Below the pieces are notes generated by a model that saw nothing but the letters and a program-made list of their open reading frames with translations, had not been told where the DNA came from and searched no databases. A program made the translations under genes and the position numbers. DNA of 61,995 nucleotides from CAYPIE01 sp964410665 (GTDB lineage Bacteria > Planctomycetota > Planctomycetia > Gemmatales > Gemmataceae). The stretch is taken from positions 1-61,995 of the forward strand of contig CAYPIE010000026.1 of NCBI GenBank assembly GCA_964410665.1. Reading direction: 5' to 3'. Of the stretch, positions 8,881-18,066 are shown in pieces. Position 1 is the stretch's first letter, and the number at the start of each line of letters is the position of its first letter.

Positions 8881-9966
8881 ATGGCCATGCGTCGTTGTAG
8901 TGTCGTTGCCGTGCTTTTCGCGATGATCACTCCGGTCGGTCTGCCCGCCGCGGAGCGTTCGCTTGAGGTTACCGACAACATCGAGCGCGGATTGCGCTGG
9001 TTGGCCAACGCCCAAAGCCGCGATGGAGCCTGGACCGCCAATGGTGGGCAGTATCCCGCAGCAATGACCGGGCTGGCTGGGATGGCCCTGCTCATGGAAG
9101 GGAGCACCCTCAAAGAGGGACGCTATCACGAGAATATCGAGCGGGCCGTCGAGTGGTTTGTCAAGCGAGCTCAGCCAAATGGCTTATTGGCCGACACTCG
9201 CGAGGCTCAAGAACGCTCGCGTTACATGTATGGCCAGGGCTTTGGCACTCTATTTCTGGCCTGTGCCTACGGCGAAGAACGCGATGATGCCCGCCGTAAA
9301 CGCTTGGAGAAGGTGCTGACCGACGCGGTCCTATTTATCGGCAAGGCCCAGACCGACCGCGGCGGTTGGGGCTATGTGTCTGCGTCGGAGGGGGGAGGCT
9401 TCGATGAAGGCTCGGTGACCATCACCCAGCTTCAAGCCCTACGCGCCGCCCGCAATGCGGGAATTGTCGTGCCCAAGGAAGTGATCGATAAGGCCATCAA
9501 GTACCTGAAGGATTGTACCACCCCACGCGGTGGCATCATCTACAGCCTGGCCCATGGCCAGGCTATGGCCGGGCAAGAACGCCCTGCCCTGACGGCCGCC
9601 GCCGTCGCCTGCTCGTTTAGTGCGGGTGATTACAACAGCGAGTATGCCAAGAAATGGCTGGCCTTTTGCAAGACCGCGCTGCCGCTGGGCGGACGCACTG
9701 CCCACGATGAATATACCCACTACTACTATGCGCAAGTCCTCTACATCCTAGGCGATGATCGCTTCGGCAAACTCTTCCCCGATACAAAACCTGGCGAGCA
9801 GCTCACCTGGAGTAAGTACAAGCAGGTCAAGTTCGCCGAACTCAAACGACAACAGGCTGGCAACGGGAGCTGGAATACCGGTTATATTGGCCCGGTGTAC
9901 ACCACCTCGATCAACCTGATGATCCTGCAGCTCGACCATGCGATGTTGCCCATTTACGACCGCTAA
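8881..9966 (+). CDS. Secreted terpene-cyclase-like alpha/alpha toroid protein, copy 2
   Basis: A 361-residue tandem paralogue of the preceding gene, collinear over almost its whole length. Long stretches are identical, for example SVTITQLQALRAARNAGIVV and GFGTLFLACAYGEERD. TAAGGAAG sits just before the ATG at 8881; the ATG at 8887 is also possible. The N-terminus (RRCSVVAVLFAMITPVGLPA) is a plausible signal peptide. QW-like motifs recur: GLRWLANAQSRDGAW, LFIGKAQTDRGGW and QQAGNGSW. Divergence is concentrated in the N-terminal leader and in loops near the C-terminus (for example SHSRYGP versus NTGYIGP), as if the two copies bind different partners or form a heterodimer. It lies 45 bp before the MoxR gene and is probably co-transcribed with it. 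Confidence 0.87.
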   Translation: MAMRRCSVVAVLFAMITPVGLPAAERSLEVTDNIERGLRWLANAQSRDGAWTANGGQYPAAMTGLAGMALLMEGSTLKEGRYHENIERAVEWFVKRAQPNGLLADTREAQERSRYMYGQGFGTLFLACAYGEERDDARRKRLEKVLTDAVLFIGKAQTDRGGWGYVSASEGGGFDEGSVTITQLQALRAARNAGIVVPKEVIDKAIKYLKDCTTPRGGIIYSLAHGQAMAGQERPALTAAAVACSFSAGDYNSEYAKKWLAFCKTALPLGGRTAHDEYTHYYYAQVLYILGDDRFGKLFPDTKPGEQLTWSKYKQVKFAELKRQQAGNGSWNTGYIGPVYTTSINLMILQLDHAMLPIYDR

Positions 9967-10011
9967 TGATCACCCCGAAAGAATCCCACCGTCCAGCGGA
10001 GTCCCACCACA

Positions 10012-11082
10012 ATGGAAGCCACACCTACCTCGGAACGTACACTTGGCCAGGGTGACCTGCAGGCCATGGAACGTTTACAAGAAGCCTTTAAGAGTTTAAA
10101 GAACCAGCTCAGCCAGGTGATCGTCGGCCAAGATCAGGTCATCGAAGAAATGCTGATCGCGCTGTTCAGTCGCGGCCACTGTATCCTCGAAGGGGTACCG
10201 GGACTCGCCAAAACCTTGATGATCAGCTCGTTATCTCGTTGCTTATCCTTGGATTTTAGTCGCATCCAATTTACCCCAGACCTAATGCCCTCGGATATCA
10301 CTGGCACCGAGATTATCGAGGAGAACCGCTCCACCGGACAGCGTGAGTTTAAATTCCTGCCCGGACCGTTGTTTGCCAATGTGCTCCTCGCCGATGAAAT
10401 CAACCGAACTCCGCCCAAGACCCAGGCCGCTCTGCTCGAAGCCATGCAGGAACGTCAGGTCACCGTCGGTCGGGTCCGCCACAAGCTCGGCAACCCGTTC
10501 TTTGTGCTGGCCACCCAGAACCCCATCGAACAAGAGGGGACTTACCCGCTGCCCGAAGCGCAGCAGGACCGCTTTATGTTCAAGATCTTTGTCAAATACC
10601 CCTCGTTTAACGAGGAGTTTGAAATCGCACGCCGAACCACTGCACTGCAAAGCGATGAGATCTCCCCGGTGCTCAGCGGTGAGCAGATCCTGGAACTCCA
10701 GACCGTCGTCCGCAAGGTTCCCGTCACGGACCATGTCATCCGCTATACCCTGGCTTTGGTGCGGCAGACACGTATCGGTGAGCCCGGTACCCCCCGCTTT
10801 ATCCGCGAATGGCTATCTTGGGGGGCAGGCCCGAGGGCGGTGCAGAACCTGATCCTCGGTGCCAAAGCACGCGCTTTGCTCTACGGCCGTGGCCATGTGG
10901 AGGTCGCTGATATCAAAGAACTTGCATATCCAGTTCTTCGGCACCGGATCCTGACCAACTTTACCGCGGCTTCCGAAGGGATCACCACCGAGGTGGTCAT
11001 CAAGAAATTGCTCGACGATACCCCGGAGCATGAAAGCGAGCTGACCAAAGACGAACGGTTTAAAAAGATTTTTGCCTCCTAA
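10012..11082 (+). CDS. moxR: MoxR-family AAA+ ATPase
   Basis: A cytoplasmic AAA+ ATPase of 356 residues, typical MoxR size. It has Walker A GVPGLAKTL (residues about 61-69), Walker B LLADEINR (about 125-132), a sensor region VLATQNPIEQEGTYPLPEAQ and the arginine-rich stretch QDRFM. MoxR proteins act as chaperone-like remodelling ATPases that work with VWA-domain proteins encoded next door, and the downstream genes here encode DUF58 and two VWA proteins. The start ATG follows the second toroid gene by 45 bp. A palindromic repeat element separates moxR from the DUF58 gene, which could alter the relative expression of the upstream and downstream parts of the operon. Confidence 0.96.
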   Translation: MEATPTSERTLGQGDLQAMERLQEAFKSLKNQLSQVIVGQDQVIEEMLIALFSRGHCILEGVPGLAKTLMISSLSRCLSLDFSRIQFTPDLMPSDITGTEIIEENRSTGQREFKFLPGPLFANVLLADEINRTPPKTQAALLEAMQERQVTVGRVRHKLGNPFFVLATQNPIEQEGTYPLPEAQQDRFMFKIFVKYPSFNEEFEIARRTTALQSDEISPVLSGEQILELQTVVRKVPVTDHVIRYTLALVRQTRIGEPGTPRFIREWLSWGAGPRAVQNLILGAKARALLYGRGHVEVADIKELAYPVLRHRILTNFTAASEGITTEVVIKKLLDDTPEHESELTKDERFKKIFAS

Positions 11083-11099
11083 GCCAAGGCCTGTAGAGG

Positions 11100-11237
11100 C
11101 AGAGGCGTTTGCGATGCGAAGAGACAGAGGCGCTTGCGAGAAGTCAGAACCCCCGGACTCACTTCCGGGGCTCGCCTCAGAGAGGCAGAGAGCAGAGCTC
11201 CGGGCCTCACGGCCCGACGCGGTCCGGGTTGGGCCGC
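11100..11237. repeat. Palindromic intergenic repeat, copy B (inside the operon)
   Basis: Two copies of CAGAGGCG-N-TTGCG (11100-11113 and 11125-11138) lead into the hairpin at 11151-11170 (CCCCGGA / TCCGGGG, centre TCAC). A second perfect hairpin follows at 11201-11216 (CGGGCC, loop TCAC, GGCCCG), then a third at 11219-11237 (GCGGTCC / GGGCCGC, one G-T pair). The order and flanks match the elements at both window ends. The element sits in the 225-bp gap between moxR and the DUF58 gene. Confidence 0.85.
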
Positions 11238-11307
11238 GCTTCCCGGCAGCAATGTCCACGCTCCCGCCGTGGTTGCACCTGATTGATCTACCCTGAGGAC
11301 GGTTCCC

Positions 11308-12243
11308 GTGGCTACCCGCTCCGACGACCCCCGGCGTTTTCTGCACCCCGAAACCATTGCCAGCATCGCCAAGCTGGAATTACGCGCCAAGCAAGTGGTG
11401 GAGGGCTATCTCTCCGGGATGCACCGCAGCCCATTTTTTGGACAAAGTGTAGAATTCGTGCAACACCGCGAGTATGTCGCCGGTGATGATATTCGCCACC
11501 TCGACTGGAAGGTCTGGTCCAAAACCGATCGCTTCTACATCAAGCAGTTCGAAGCCGAAACCAACCTGCGGGCCATGATCGTCGTAGATGTCAGCGAGTC
11601 GATGCACTACGGCAATGGCCCACTCAACAAGTATGAATACGCCTGTACTGCGGCCGCCTGCCTGGGCTACATGCTGATGAAGCAGGGAGACTCCACGGGA
11701 CTGATGACCTTTGACTCGGCCATCCGCCGTTCACTCCCTGCCGGCAGCTCCGATATGCATTTAGATGGATTTATTCGATCTCTCGATGCTAGTAAGCCTG
11801 ATGCCAAGACCGACACCTACCATATCCTCAAGCGGGTCGCCGAATCCTCCCCCGCGCGGGGGCTGGTGATCATCTTCTCGGATTTGCTGTGTGACCGGGA
11901 GCCGTTATTTAAGGGTCTACAGATGTTGCGTCATCGGCGGCATGATGTGATGATCTTTCATATCCTCGATGATGATGAACTGAATTTCCCCTTTGCTGGC
12001 ACCACCCGCTTTGAAGGGATGGAGGAGTTGCCGCAACTAACCTGCGATCCCCGGGCATTGCGTGATGGCTATCTCGAGGCACTGCAGGAATATCTGGTCG
12101 AACTTCGTCGCGGCTGTAGCAAATACGGTATTGACTATACTCAGATCCGCACCAGTGATTATCTGGATGCAGTACTGTCCAAGTTTCTCCATCAACGAAT
12201 GGCGACTCGCGGGGGTCAGATTCTTAGTGCTGGTACGCCCTGA
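11308..12243 (+). CDS. DUF58 domain protein (MoxR partner)
   Basis: A 311-residue protein starting at GTG 11308, with a GAGGAC ribosome-binding candidate about 10 bp upstream. It has the DUF58 hallmark REYVAGDDIRHLDWKVW followed by a VWA-like metal-site motif DVSESM (about residues 94-99). Unlike many DUF58 proteins it has no N-terminal membrane segments, so it is probably cytoplasmic. DUF58 proteins almost always sit beside moxR and are thought to be part of the MoxR-VWA complex; the order moxR-DUF58-BatA-VWA here is the classic Bat-like arrangement. The following gene starts 40 bp downstream. A second, membrane-anchored DUF58 protein is encoded at 57976-59349. Confidence 0.93.
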   Translation: MATRSDDPRRFLHPETIASIAKLELRAKQVVEGYLSGMHRSPFFGQSVEFVQHREYVAGDDIRHLDWKVWSKTDRFYIKQFEAETNLRAMIVVDVSESMHYGNGPLNKYEYACTAAACLGYMLMKQGDSTGLMTFDSAIRRSLPAGSSDMHLDGFIRSLDASKPDAKTDTYHILKRVAESSPARGLVIIFSDLLCDREPLFKGLQMLRHRRHDVMIFHILDDDELNFPFAGTTRFEGMEELPQLTCDPRALRDGYLEALQEYLVELRRGCSKYGIDYTQIRTSDYLDAVLSKFLHQRMATRGGQILSAGTP

Positions 12244-12283
12244 TCGCTCCGCAAGCTCATGATACCCACCGTGGACTGGCACC

Positions 12284-14977
12284 ATGTTTGAATTGTTTCT
12301 CAATCCTTGGTCGATGGTGGCCGGGGCCGCCCTGGTCAGCTCGCCGCTCATCATCCACTTGATCAACCGGATGAAGTACCGGCGGGTCCGCTGGGCGGCC
12401 ATGGAGTTTTTGCTCAAGTCGCAGAAACGTACGCGGCGAAAACTCATTATCGAACAACTGATCCTGCTGCTTTTACGCATCCTGATTGTCCTGCTCTTAG
12501 GTATTCTCCTCGCCCGCTTCCTTGGCTTTAACCCCAGCGCTACCGAAGAAGCCAAGAGCACGCTGCATCTCGTGTTGCTCGACGACACCCCCAGTATGGG
12601 CGATACCTGGCGGCAAGATGGTCAGCTGACCGACTCGTTTGCCCTGGCCAAACAACAGATGGTCGAGTCGATCGCCCGAGCCGCCAGCCAGGCCTCCACC
12701 GCTCAAGAACTGCAAGTGATCCGGCTGTCCGACCTGGACAACCCGCGTAGCTTTGAACGACTCAATGCCGCCAGCATCCAAGAACTCAACGATTACTTGC
12801 AACCGCTGACGCCGACGATGGTGCATGTGCCCTTGCAAAAGGGACTGGAGGCCGCCCAAGCACTCCTGACCGAACGCAAGGATATGGCGCGAACCCTGCA
12901 TGTCCTGAGCGACTTTCGCTCCGTCGACTGGGGCAGCTCCAGCCAACAAGATTTGCGAAGCAAATTCAGCGAGCTGGAGGACGCGCAGATTCGCGTCCAC
13001 CTGATCGATGTCGCCGACCCCGAACGAAAGCCGACCGTCGAGACACCGCTCTACCATGACAATATTGGCATTGTCGATCTCCGACCGGAGACCCGGATCG
13101 CTGCCAAGTTTGCCCCAGTCGAGTTTATCGTGGATGTGGCGAACTTCTCCAACAGCGAACGGAAAAACGTCCGAGTTGCGGTCAAGCTGAACGGAGTGGA
13201 ACGGGCCGAAGCCTCCGTCAATCTGCCCAGCCTGCCGCCCAATCAGGTGACCTCCGGCCGCTTTACCCTGACCCTGGATCGGGTTGGTTCCGAGGAAGCA
13301 CCGCTAGAACGATTTAATCTCGTCAGTGCCAACTTGGAGCAGGAAGATGCTGGACTTAATATCGACAATGTCCGCTATGCCGTGGTCGAAGTCCGGGACC
13401 GGGTGCCAATCCTGTTGGTTGAGGGAGACCGGCTCACCAGCGATCCACAGCAGGCAGACTCCTATCACCTGGCTACTCTGTTTCGTGAGGCGATCGACGG
13501 CTATCAGGTCGATGTGCGTCGGGTCCAGGTCCTGGAAAGCCCAAACTTGCAGCAATATGCCAGCATTATGCTGGCGAATGTACGTGATCTGAGTGACAAA
13601 GCTCAGCAGAACTTGACCGAGTATATCCGACTGGGCGGTGGAGTTGCCTTCTTTGTCGGCCCAAGTGTTCGTCCCGAGTTCTATAACGAGCTGTACGCCG
13701 AGGGCAAAGGAATCTTTCCCGTCCCGCTGGCCGAGACACCCAGCGAACCACTTACCCCCGAGCAACGCCAGGAACGCGTGCTCTCCTTTGAGAAAAAGAT
13801 CTACCCACGTGAGAGCAATCACCCTGCGGTAAACCGGCTGTTCGCCGATGCCAGTCAGGGACAGCTCAGTAGCAAACAGTACGATGCCTTGTTGCATTTT
13901 GTAGTCATCGATCGCTACTACCCAGTGCCGCGACTCAAATGGAAAAACCCTGAAGGAAAGATCCACGAGTTGTTGACCTTTCCCAATGACCGACCGATGG
14001 CCGATTACGAGGCCCGCACTCGAGCATTACTGGATCGGTTACCCATGGAGGACCGCGAATACCAGCGCTTTCAACCAGCACTCAAGCAGTATTCGACCCA
14101 ACTCAAGCAGATTGCTGCGTCAAGTCAGCCGTTGTTTAAGCTGAGTAACACGATCGAAGCCTTCCTGCAGGATCGAGGCAGTGACCAGGAAACGGCTCGC
14201 CCCAACTTACAAGAATTCTGGCAGCAACCCGCGATCGCCCCGCTGCGTGAGGCATTTAGCCGCTTTTTACAAGATGTCCGCTATGGCGATCCCTTGTATA
14301 TCGCCCGTTCCTATGGAGCGGGCCGAGTGATTGCCTTTTTGACCACCGCCAACAGTCAATGGAACGATCTCAATGGCTATGGCAAAGCCTACTTTCCTCC
14401 ACTGATGGTCGAAATGCAGCGTTACCTGGCCAGTGCCGGGACCGATGTCAATCGGAGTGTAGGGACCCCCTACCAGGTCGACCTGGATCCCGAAGTCTAT
14501 GCCGCCAAAGTCCAGCGATTCTTTCTAAGCGAGGCAGCCGAGGGGGTTGGCCAAGGTCGTACGGCTTCGGGCTTCGTCGAACGCGGCGAACAGATCCTCC
14601 CCAGCGCCGCCGGCCAGTTGCAGCTGAGCTTCGATGAGGCGAAGCAACCCGGGGTCTATCTTTTTGCCCTGGAGACCAAACCGGTCTCGGCCAACCAGAC
14701 CCCGCAAGCGGAATATCAAGCCGTGACCTTTAATCTCAACACCGACCAGGAGGGGAATCTACGCCGCATCAATCGTTCGGAGTTACTCAAGACGGCCCCA
14801 GGTGCCGAGCTGCACACGGTCAATGAGGACTGGACCGATGCCCTGGCTCCCAAGCAGAGCGACTGGTCGGAGAAACCCTGGATTTATCTGGTCTTACTGG
14901 GCCTGCTGCTGGCCGAACAGGCGATGGCAGTCCGCTTGAGTTTTCATACCCGGCCGAGCGAGCCGACCGCGAGCTGA
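12284..14977 (+). CDS. BatA/VWA-domain membrane protein
   Basis: An 897-residue membrane protein. The N-terminus matches the BatA domain common in planctomycetes and Bacteroidetes: FELFLNPWSMVAGAALVSS, then HLINRMKYRRVRWAAMEFL, a basic loop and a second membrane segment (about residues 50-80). A VWA-type fold begins near residue 95 (LVLLDDTPSMGD, a MIDAS-like DxTxS). The large middle region is periplasmic by inference, and it includes an amidotransferase-like stretch with LTEYIRLGGGVAFFVGPSV. A C-terminal membrane helix (about residues 866-885, WIYLVLLGLLLAEQAMAV) closes the protein. The architecture implies a periplasmic sensor or scaffold anchored at both ends and coupled to the neighbouring MoxR. 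Confidence 0.88.
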   Translation: MFELFLNPWSMVAGAALVSSPLIIHLINRMKYRRVRWAAMEFLLKSQKRTRRKLIIEQLILLLLRILIVLLLGILLARFLGFNPSATEEAKSTLHLVLLDDTPSMGDTWRQDGQLTDSFALAKQQMVESIARAASQASTAQELQVIRLSDLDNPRSFERLNAASIQELNDYLQPLTPTMVHVPLQKGLEAAQALLTERKDMARTLHVLSDFRSVDWGSSSQQDLRSKFSELEDAQIRVHLIDVADPERKPTVETPLYHDNIGIVDLRPETRIAAKFAPVEFIVDVANFSNSERKNVRVAVKLNGVERAEASVNLPSLPPNQVTSGRFTLTLDRVGSEEAPLERFNLVSANLEQEDAGLNIDNVRYAVVEVRDRVPILLVEGDRLTSDPQQADSYHLATLFREAIDGYQVDVRRVQVLESPNLQQYASIMLANVRDLSDKAQQNLTEYIRLGGGVAFFVGPSVRPEFYNELYAEGKGIFPVPLAETPSEPLTPEQRQERVLSFEKKIYPRESNHPAVNRLFADASQGQLSSKQYDALLHFVVIDRYYPVPRLKWKNPEGKIHELLTFPNDRPMADYEARTRALLDRLPMEDREYQRFQPALKQYSTQLKQIAASSQPLFKLSNTIEAFLQDRGSDQETARPNLQEFWQQPAIAPLREAFSRFLQDVRYGDPLYIARSYGAGRVIAFLTTANSQWNDLNGYGKAYFPPLMVEMQRYLASAGTDVNRSVGTPYQVDLDPEVYAAKVQRFFLSEAAEGVGQGRTASGFVERGEQILPSAAGQLQLSFDEAKQPGVYLFALETKPVSANQTPQAEYQAVTFNLNTDQEGNLRRINRSELLKTAPGAELHTVNEDWTDALAPKQSDWSEKPWIYLVLLGLLLAEQAMAVRLSFHTRPSEPTAS

Positions 14978-14999
14978 CCTTCTAGCTGAGCGCAACCCC

Positions 15000-17987
15000 A
15001 TGAACGAGACTGGCGTTACCCGCGAAACCGAGTTCTTCTTCCGGCGGCTGACCGAACCGCTGACCCTGCAGGGCAGCGAGGTCGATCCACGCTACTGGCT
15101 GGCGTTTCTGATCCCGATTTTATTGCTCGGTTTCGCCTATGTGATCTGGATGTACCTACGCGATAGCCGCTCGGTGGGCTTGGGCTGGGCCAGCGGGCTG
15201 GCGCTTCTGCGTCTAGGTGTTTATGTTTTAATCGCTCTGATCTTTCTGCTGCCAGCTCGGCAAGAGTGGGAAACCTCGCAGAAGAAGTCGCGGGTGTTGC
15301 TCCTGGTCGATGTCTCGCCCAGTGTCCAAGCAATCCGCGATGAGCAGCCGAGATCAGCCGCAGAACTCGAGGCGGTCGACACGCGGCCGACCCGGTTTGA
15401 CAAAATCGCCAATCTGTTGAGCAACGAGCAGGTTGGGCTGATCCAGAAGTTGACCGAGAAAAATCCCGTCTGGGTCTATCGCTTTGGTGGCCGAGCAGAT
15501 GACCAGGCCACTGCCTTTCAGGCTGGGGAAACCGTCTATGATTCCACGGGTTGGCACGACTGGGCCAAGTTTGACTTTAAAGACTGGGTGCTGGGCGGCT
15601 TAACCCCAGCAGGTCAGGAACGCCTCAAGCAGATGAGCACTTTTGAGGCCGATCAAACAGGTACACCCGACTGGGCCATCGGCTGGCTGGCACGCCCGGA
15701 GGCGGAGGTGGTTCCCTCCGGTTTGACCCCGGTAGACAAGAAGCGCTTGCTGGCCAACCGCGACCAGCTCAACGACCGCCTTGAGGTCGCTCGGCAGATC
15801 GGCCAAGGCACGGATGTGCCGGGCTCCATTCTGAGTGTGATCAACCGCGAGGCCAATAACCTGCTCCAAGGCATCATCGTGCTCTCCGATGGCCGCAGTA
15901 CCCGAGGCTCGGAGGCAACCCTCCGCGAGCTCCGCCAGCGGGCAACACAAGAAGATATTCCTATATTTACTATCGCCGTCGGCGAAGATTTGCCCAAGGT
16001 CGAGATTCGCATTACCGATGTGCAGGCGCCCACGCGTACTCCCCCCGATGAACCGTTTAAAGTCTATGTCGATGTCGATGGCGAGGGTTTGCCCGGGGCG
16101 GAGGTGTCGGTGTCGCTCGACTTGATCCCACCTGGCCAGGATCAACCCGCGCATACACTGACCAATGGATTGACCTTTACGCCAGGCGAGCCACCCCACG
16201 GCCAGGCCGAGTTTATCCTGGATCCGGCGGAGCTCCCCGAAGAGCTTCGAGCAACTGAGCCCTCTGGCAAGACACCCGAACTATTGGAAGGTGAATGGAA
16301 GCTGGCAGCGCGAATCCCTCGGGATCGGCGTGAGTTTTTCCCGGCGGCCGAACATGTCAGCGACCCACCCGCGAAGGTCCAAGTGCTCAAGGCCCCGCTG
16401 CGGGTGTTGATGATCACCAGCGCCCCCAACCGTGACTTTCAGTTTCTGCGAACCCTGTTGGTTCGTGAGAAGGAACGGGCCGAACTCAGCCTGTGGATCC
16501 AAAACGAGGGCGGCCGCGCCGGCAAAATTGCCGCCGACGTCGACCCCAATCGCCTGTTGACCAGCTTTCCCACCCGGCTGGATGTCAATGATCCGGGCAG
16601 TGTCCCCGAGGAGAAGTACTATAATCTGGCCGAATACGATCTGATCGTGGCCTTTGATCCCGACTGGAGCCTGTGTACCCCCGGGCAGTTACAGATGCTC
16701 GAAACCTGGATCAATAACGGAGGAGGACTGGTGTATGTCGCCGGGCCTATCCATACCGCCCAGCTCGCGCGTAAAGATGATGCGGGAGTCCAAGCCCTGC
16801 TCAATGTGCTCCCGCTGATTCCCGGAGACAATGTGCTGGCCAGTATTCGCCGTTCGACCAGCAAACCCTGGCGGCTTACCTTCCCTGGCGTGAACCAGGA
16901 GACCGACTTTCTCAAGCTGGATGATGAACTCGACGGTGCCCTGGCCGGCTGGGAGCGTTTCTTCACCGGCCAAGATGAACCCGCCCCCCAACCCAAGCCC
17001 AACCCCCGGCGTGGCTTCTATGGCTACTATCCCGTCCAGGCAGTCAAAGAAGGGGTGGCCGACGTGATCGCCCGCTTCAGTGACCCGGACGCACGTGGTA
17101 AAGATGACAAAGATTCTCCCTACCTTGTGACCATGCGCTATGGCCAAGGCCGCAGCGTATTTCTGGGCTCCGCCGAGACCTACCGTTTACGCGGCTATAG
17201 CCGCGACTACTTCAATCGCTTCTGGTTAAAACTCCTGCGTTACACCGGGGTCGGCAGCATCCGTAAGGAATCCCGCCAAGGTCGTTTGTTGATGAGCCGC
17301 GAATTTCGTCAGGGTGACTACATCCGCATTCAGGCGGAACTCAAGGGAGCCGATCTGCAGCCGCTATCCGCCACCGCAGTCCCCAAGCTGACCATCCGGC
17401 GGCTCGGACCCGACGCCGAGCGTTTCCCGGCCAAGCCGTTTGAGATGGCGCCACGCAAGTCGCCACGCGACTGGGATGGCATGTTTCAAAGGCAGATTCT
17501 GGCGAGTACCCGCGCCTTCCCGGCCGGAGAATATCGCCTGGATCTGGCAGTGCCCGATAGTTCTGACACCCTGACCACCACCTTTCGTGTCCGGGAGTCG
17601 AACCCCGAACTCGACAATACCCGGCCGGATTATGCCGCCTTGGTCGCCATGGCCAGCGACGTCGATGCGGTGACCAAACGTATCGAGGATCCACAGCTCG
17701 TCGGAGCCTTCCAGCGAGCACTACGCAGCAACTCCGATCGCTTGGCCTTTCGGTTGGAACAGGATCCATCGGCCATCGCCTTGATTCCTACCTGTATGTC
17801 CACCGATGTACGGATTAATCGCAACCGCGGCCCTGTCGAGGATCTCTGGGACAATGGTGTCATCCTGCCCAAGTCGCTGACCCGAGGCTTCACCGACCAA
17901 ACGGTCGAAGTAAGCTATCTGCTGCTGGGGATTGTCGGCTTGATTTCCGTCGAATGGCTGACACGAAAACTGCTCCGGCTGGCTTGA
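15000..17987 (+). CDS. VWA / glutamine-amidotransferase-like membrane protein
   Basis: A 995-residue protein starting 22 bp after the BatA-type gene. Two membrane helices lie near residues 30-50 and 60-85. A VWA domain starts near residue 97 (LLLVDVSPS, DxSxS-like MIDAS) and includes GIIVLSDGRSTRG near residue 290. An Ig-like stretch (PFKVYVDVDGEGLPGAEVSV) follows. A class-I glutamine-amidotransferase-like fold comes next (RVLMITSAPNRDFQFLRTLL, then WINNGGGLVYVAG). The expected catalytic Cys-His-Glu triad is not apparent, as usual for these envelope relatives. A final helix (about residues 970-990) anchors the C-terminus. With the previous gene it forms the BatA/BatB-like pair of the operon. 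Confidence 0.87.
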   Translation: MNETGVTRETEFFFRRLTEPLTLQGSEVDPRYWLAFLIPILLLGFAYVIWMYLRDSRSVGLGWASGLALLRLGVYVLIALIFLLPARQEWETSQKKSRVLLLVDVSPSVQAIRDEQPRSAAELEAVDTRPTRFDKIANLLSNEQVGLIQKLTEKNPVWVYRFGGRADDQATAFQAGETVYDSTGWHDWAKFDFKDWVLGGLTPAGQERLKQMSTFEADQTGTPDWAIGWLARPEAEVVPSGLTPVDKKRLLANRDQLNDRLEVARQIGQGTDVPGSILSVINREANNLLQGIIVLSDGRSTRGSEATLRELRQRATQEDIPIFTIAVGEDLPKVEIRITDVQAPTRTPPDEPFKVYVDVDGEGLPGAEVSVSLDLIPPGQDQPAHTLTNGLTFTPGEPPHGQAEFILDPAELPEELRATEPSGKTPELLEGEWKLAARIPRDRREFFPAAEHVSDPPAKVQVLKAPLRVLMITSAPNRDFQFLRTLLVREKERAELSLWIQNEGGRAGKIAADVDPNRLLTSFPTRLDVNDPGSVPEEKYYNLAEYDLIVAFDPDWSLCTPGQLQMLETWINNGGGLVYVAGPIHTAQLARKDDAGVQALLNVLPLIPGDNVLASIRRSTSKPWRLTFPGVNQETDFLKLDDELDGALAGWERFFTGQDEPAPQPKPNPRRGFYGYYPVQAVKEGVADVIARFSDPDARGKDDKDSPYLVTMRYGQGRSVFLGSAETYRLRGYSRDYFNRFWLKLLRYTGVGSIRKESRQGRLLMSREFRQGDYIRIQAELKGADLQPLSATAVPKLTIRRLGPDAERFPAKPFEMAPRKSPRDWDGMFQRQILASTRAFPAGEYRLDLAVPDSSDTLTTTFRVRESNPELDNTRPDYAALVAMASDVDAVTKRIEDPQLVGAFQRALRSNSDRLAFRLEQDPSAIALIPTCMSTDVRINRNRGPVEDLWDNGVILPKSLTRGFTDQTVEVSYLLLGIVGLISVEWLTRKLLRLA

Positions 17988-18066
17988 ATAAAATTCCATA
18001 CATAAAATTATTTGAAAATATCGACTGTTTATCGCGGGCTTCCACCCGCTGCTTCCGAGGAACCCC
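17988..18066 (+). promoter_or_regulatory. AT-rich leader with hairpin before the giant membrane protein gene
   Basis: The first 40 bp after the previous stop codon are strikingly AT-rich for this genome, with several TAAAAT/TTGAAA-like words. A 5-bp hairpin (GCGGG 18034-18038 with CCCGC 18045-18049) and a GAGGAA ribosome-binding site (18057-18062) follow. It may hold an internal promoter of the operon. I cannot assign the -35 and -10 boxes with confidence. Confidence 0.3.
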
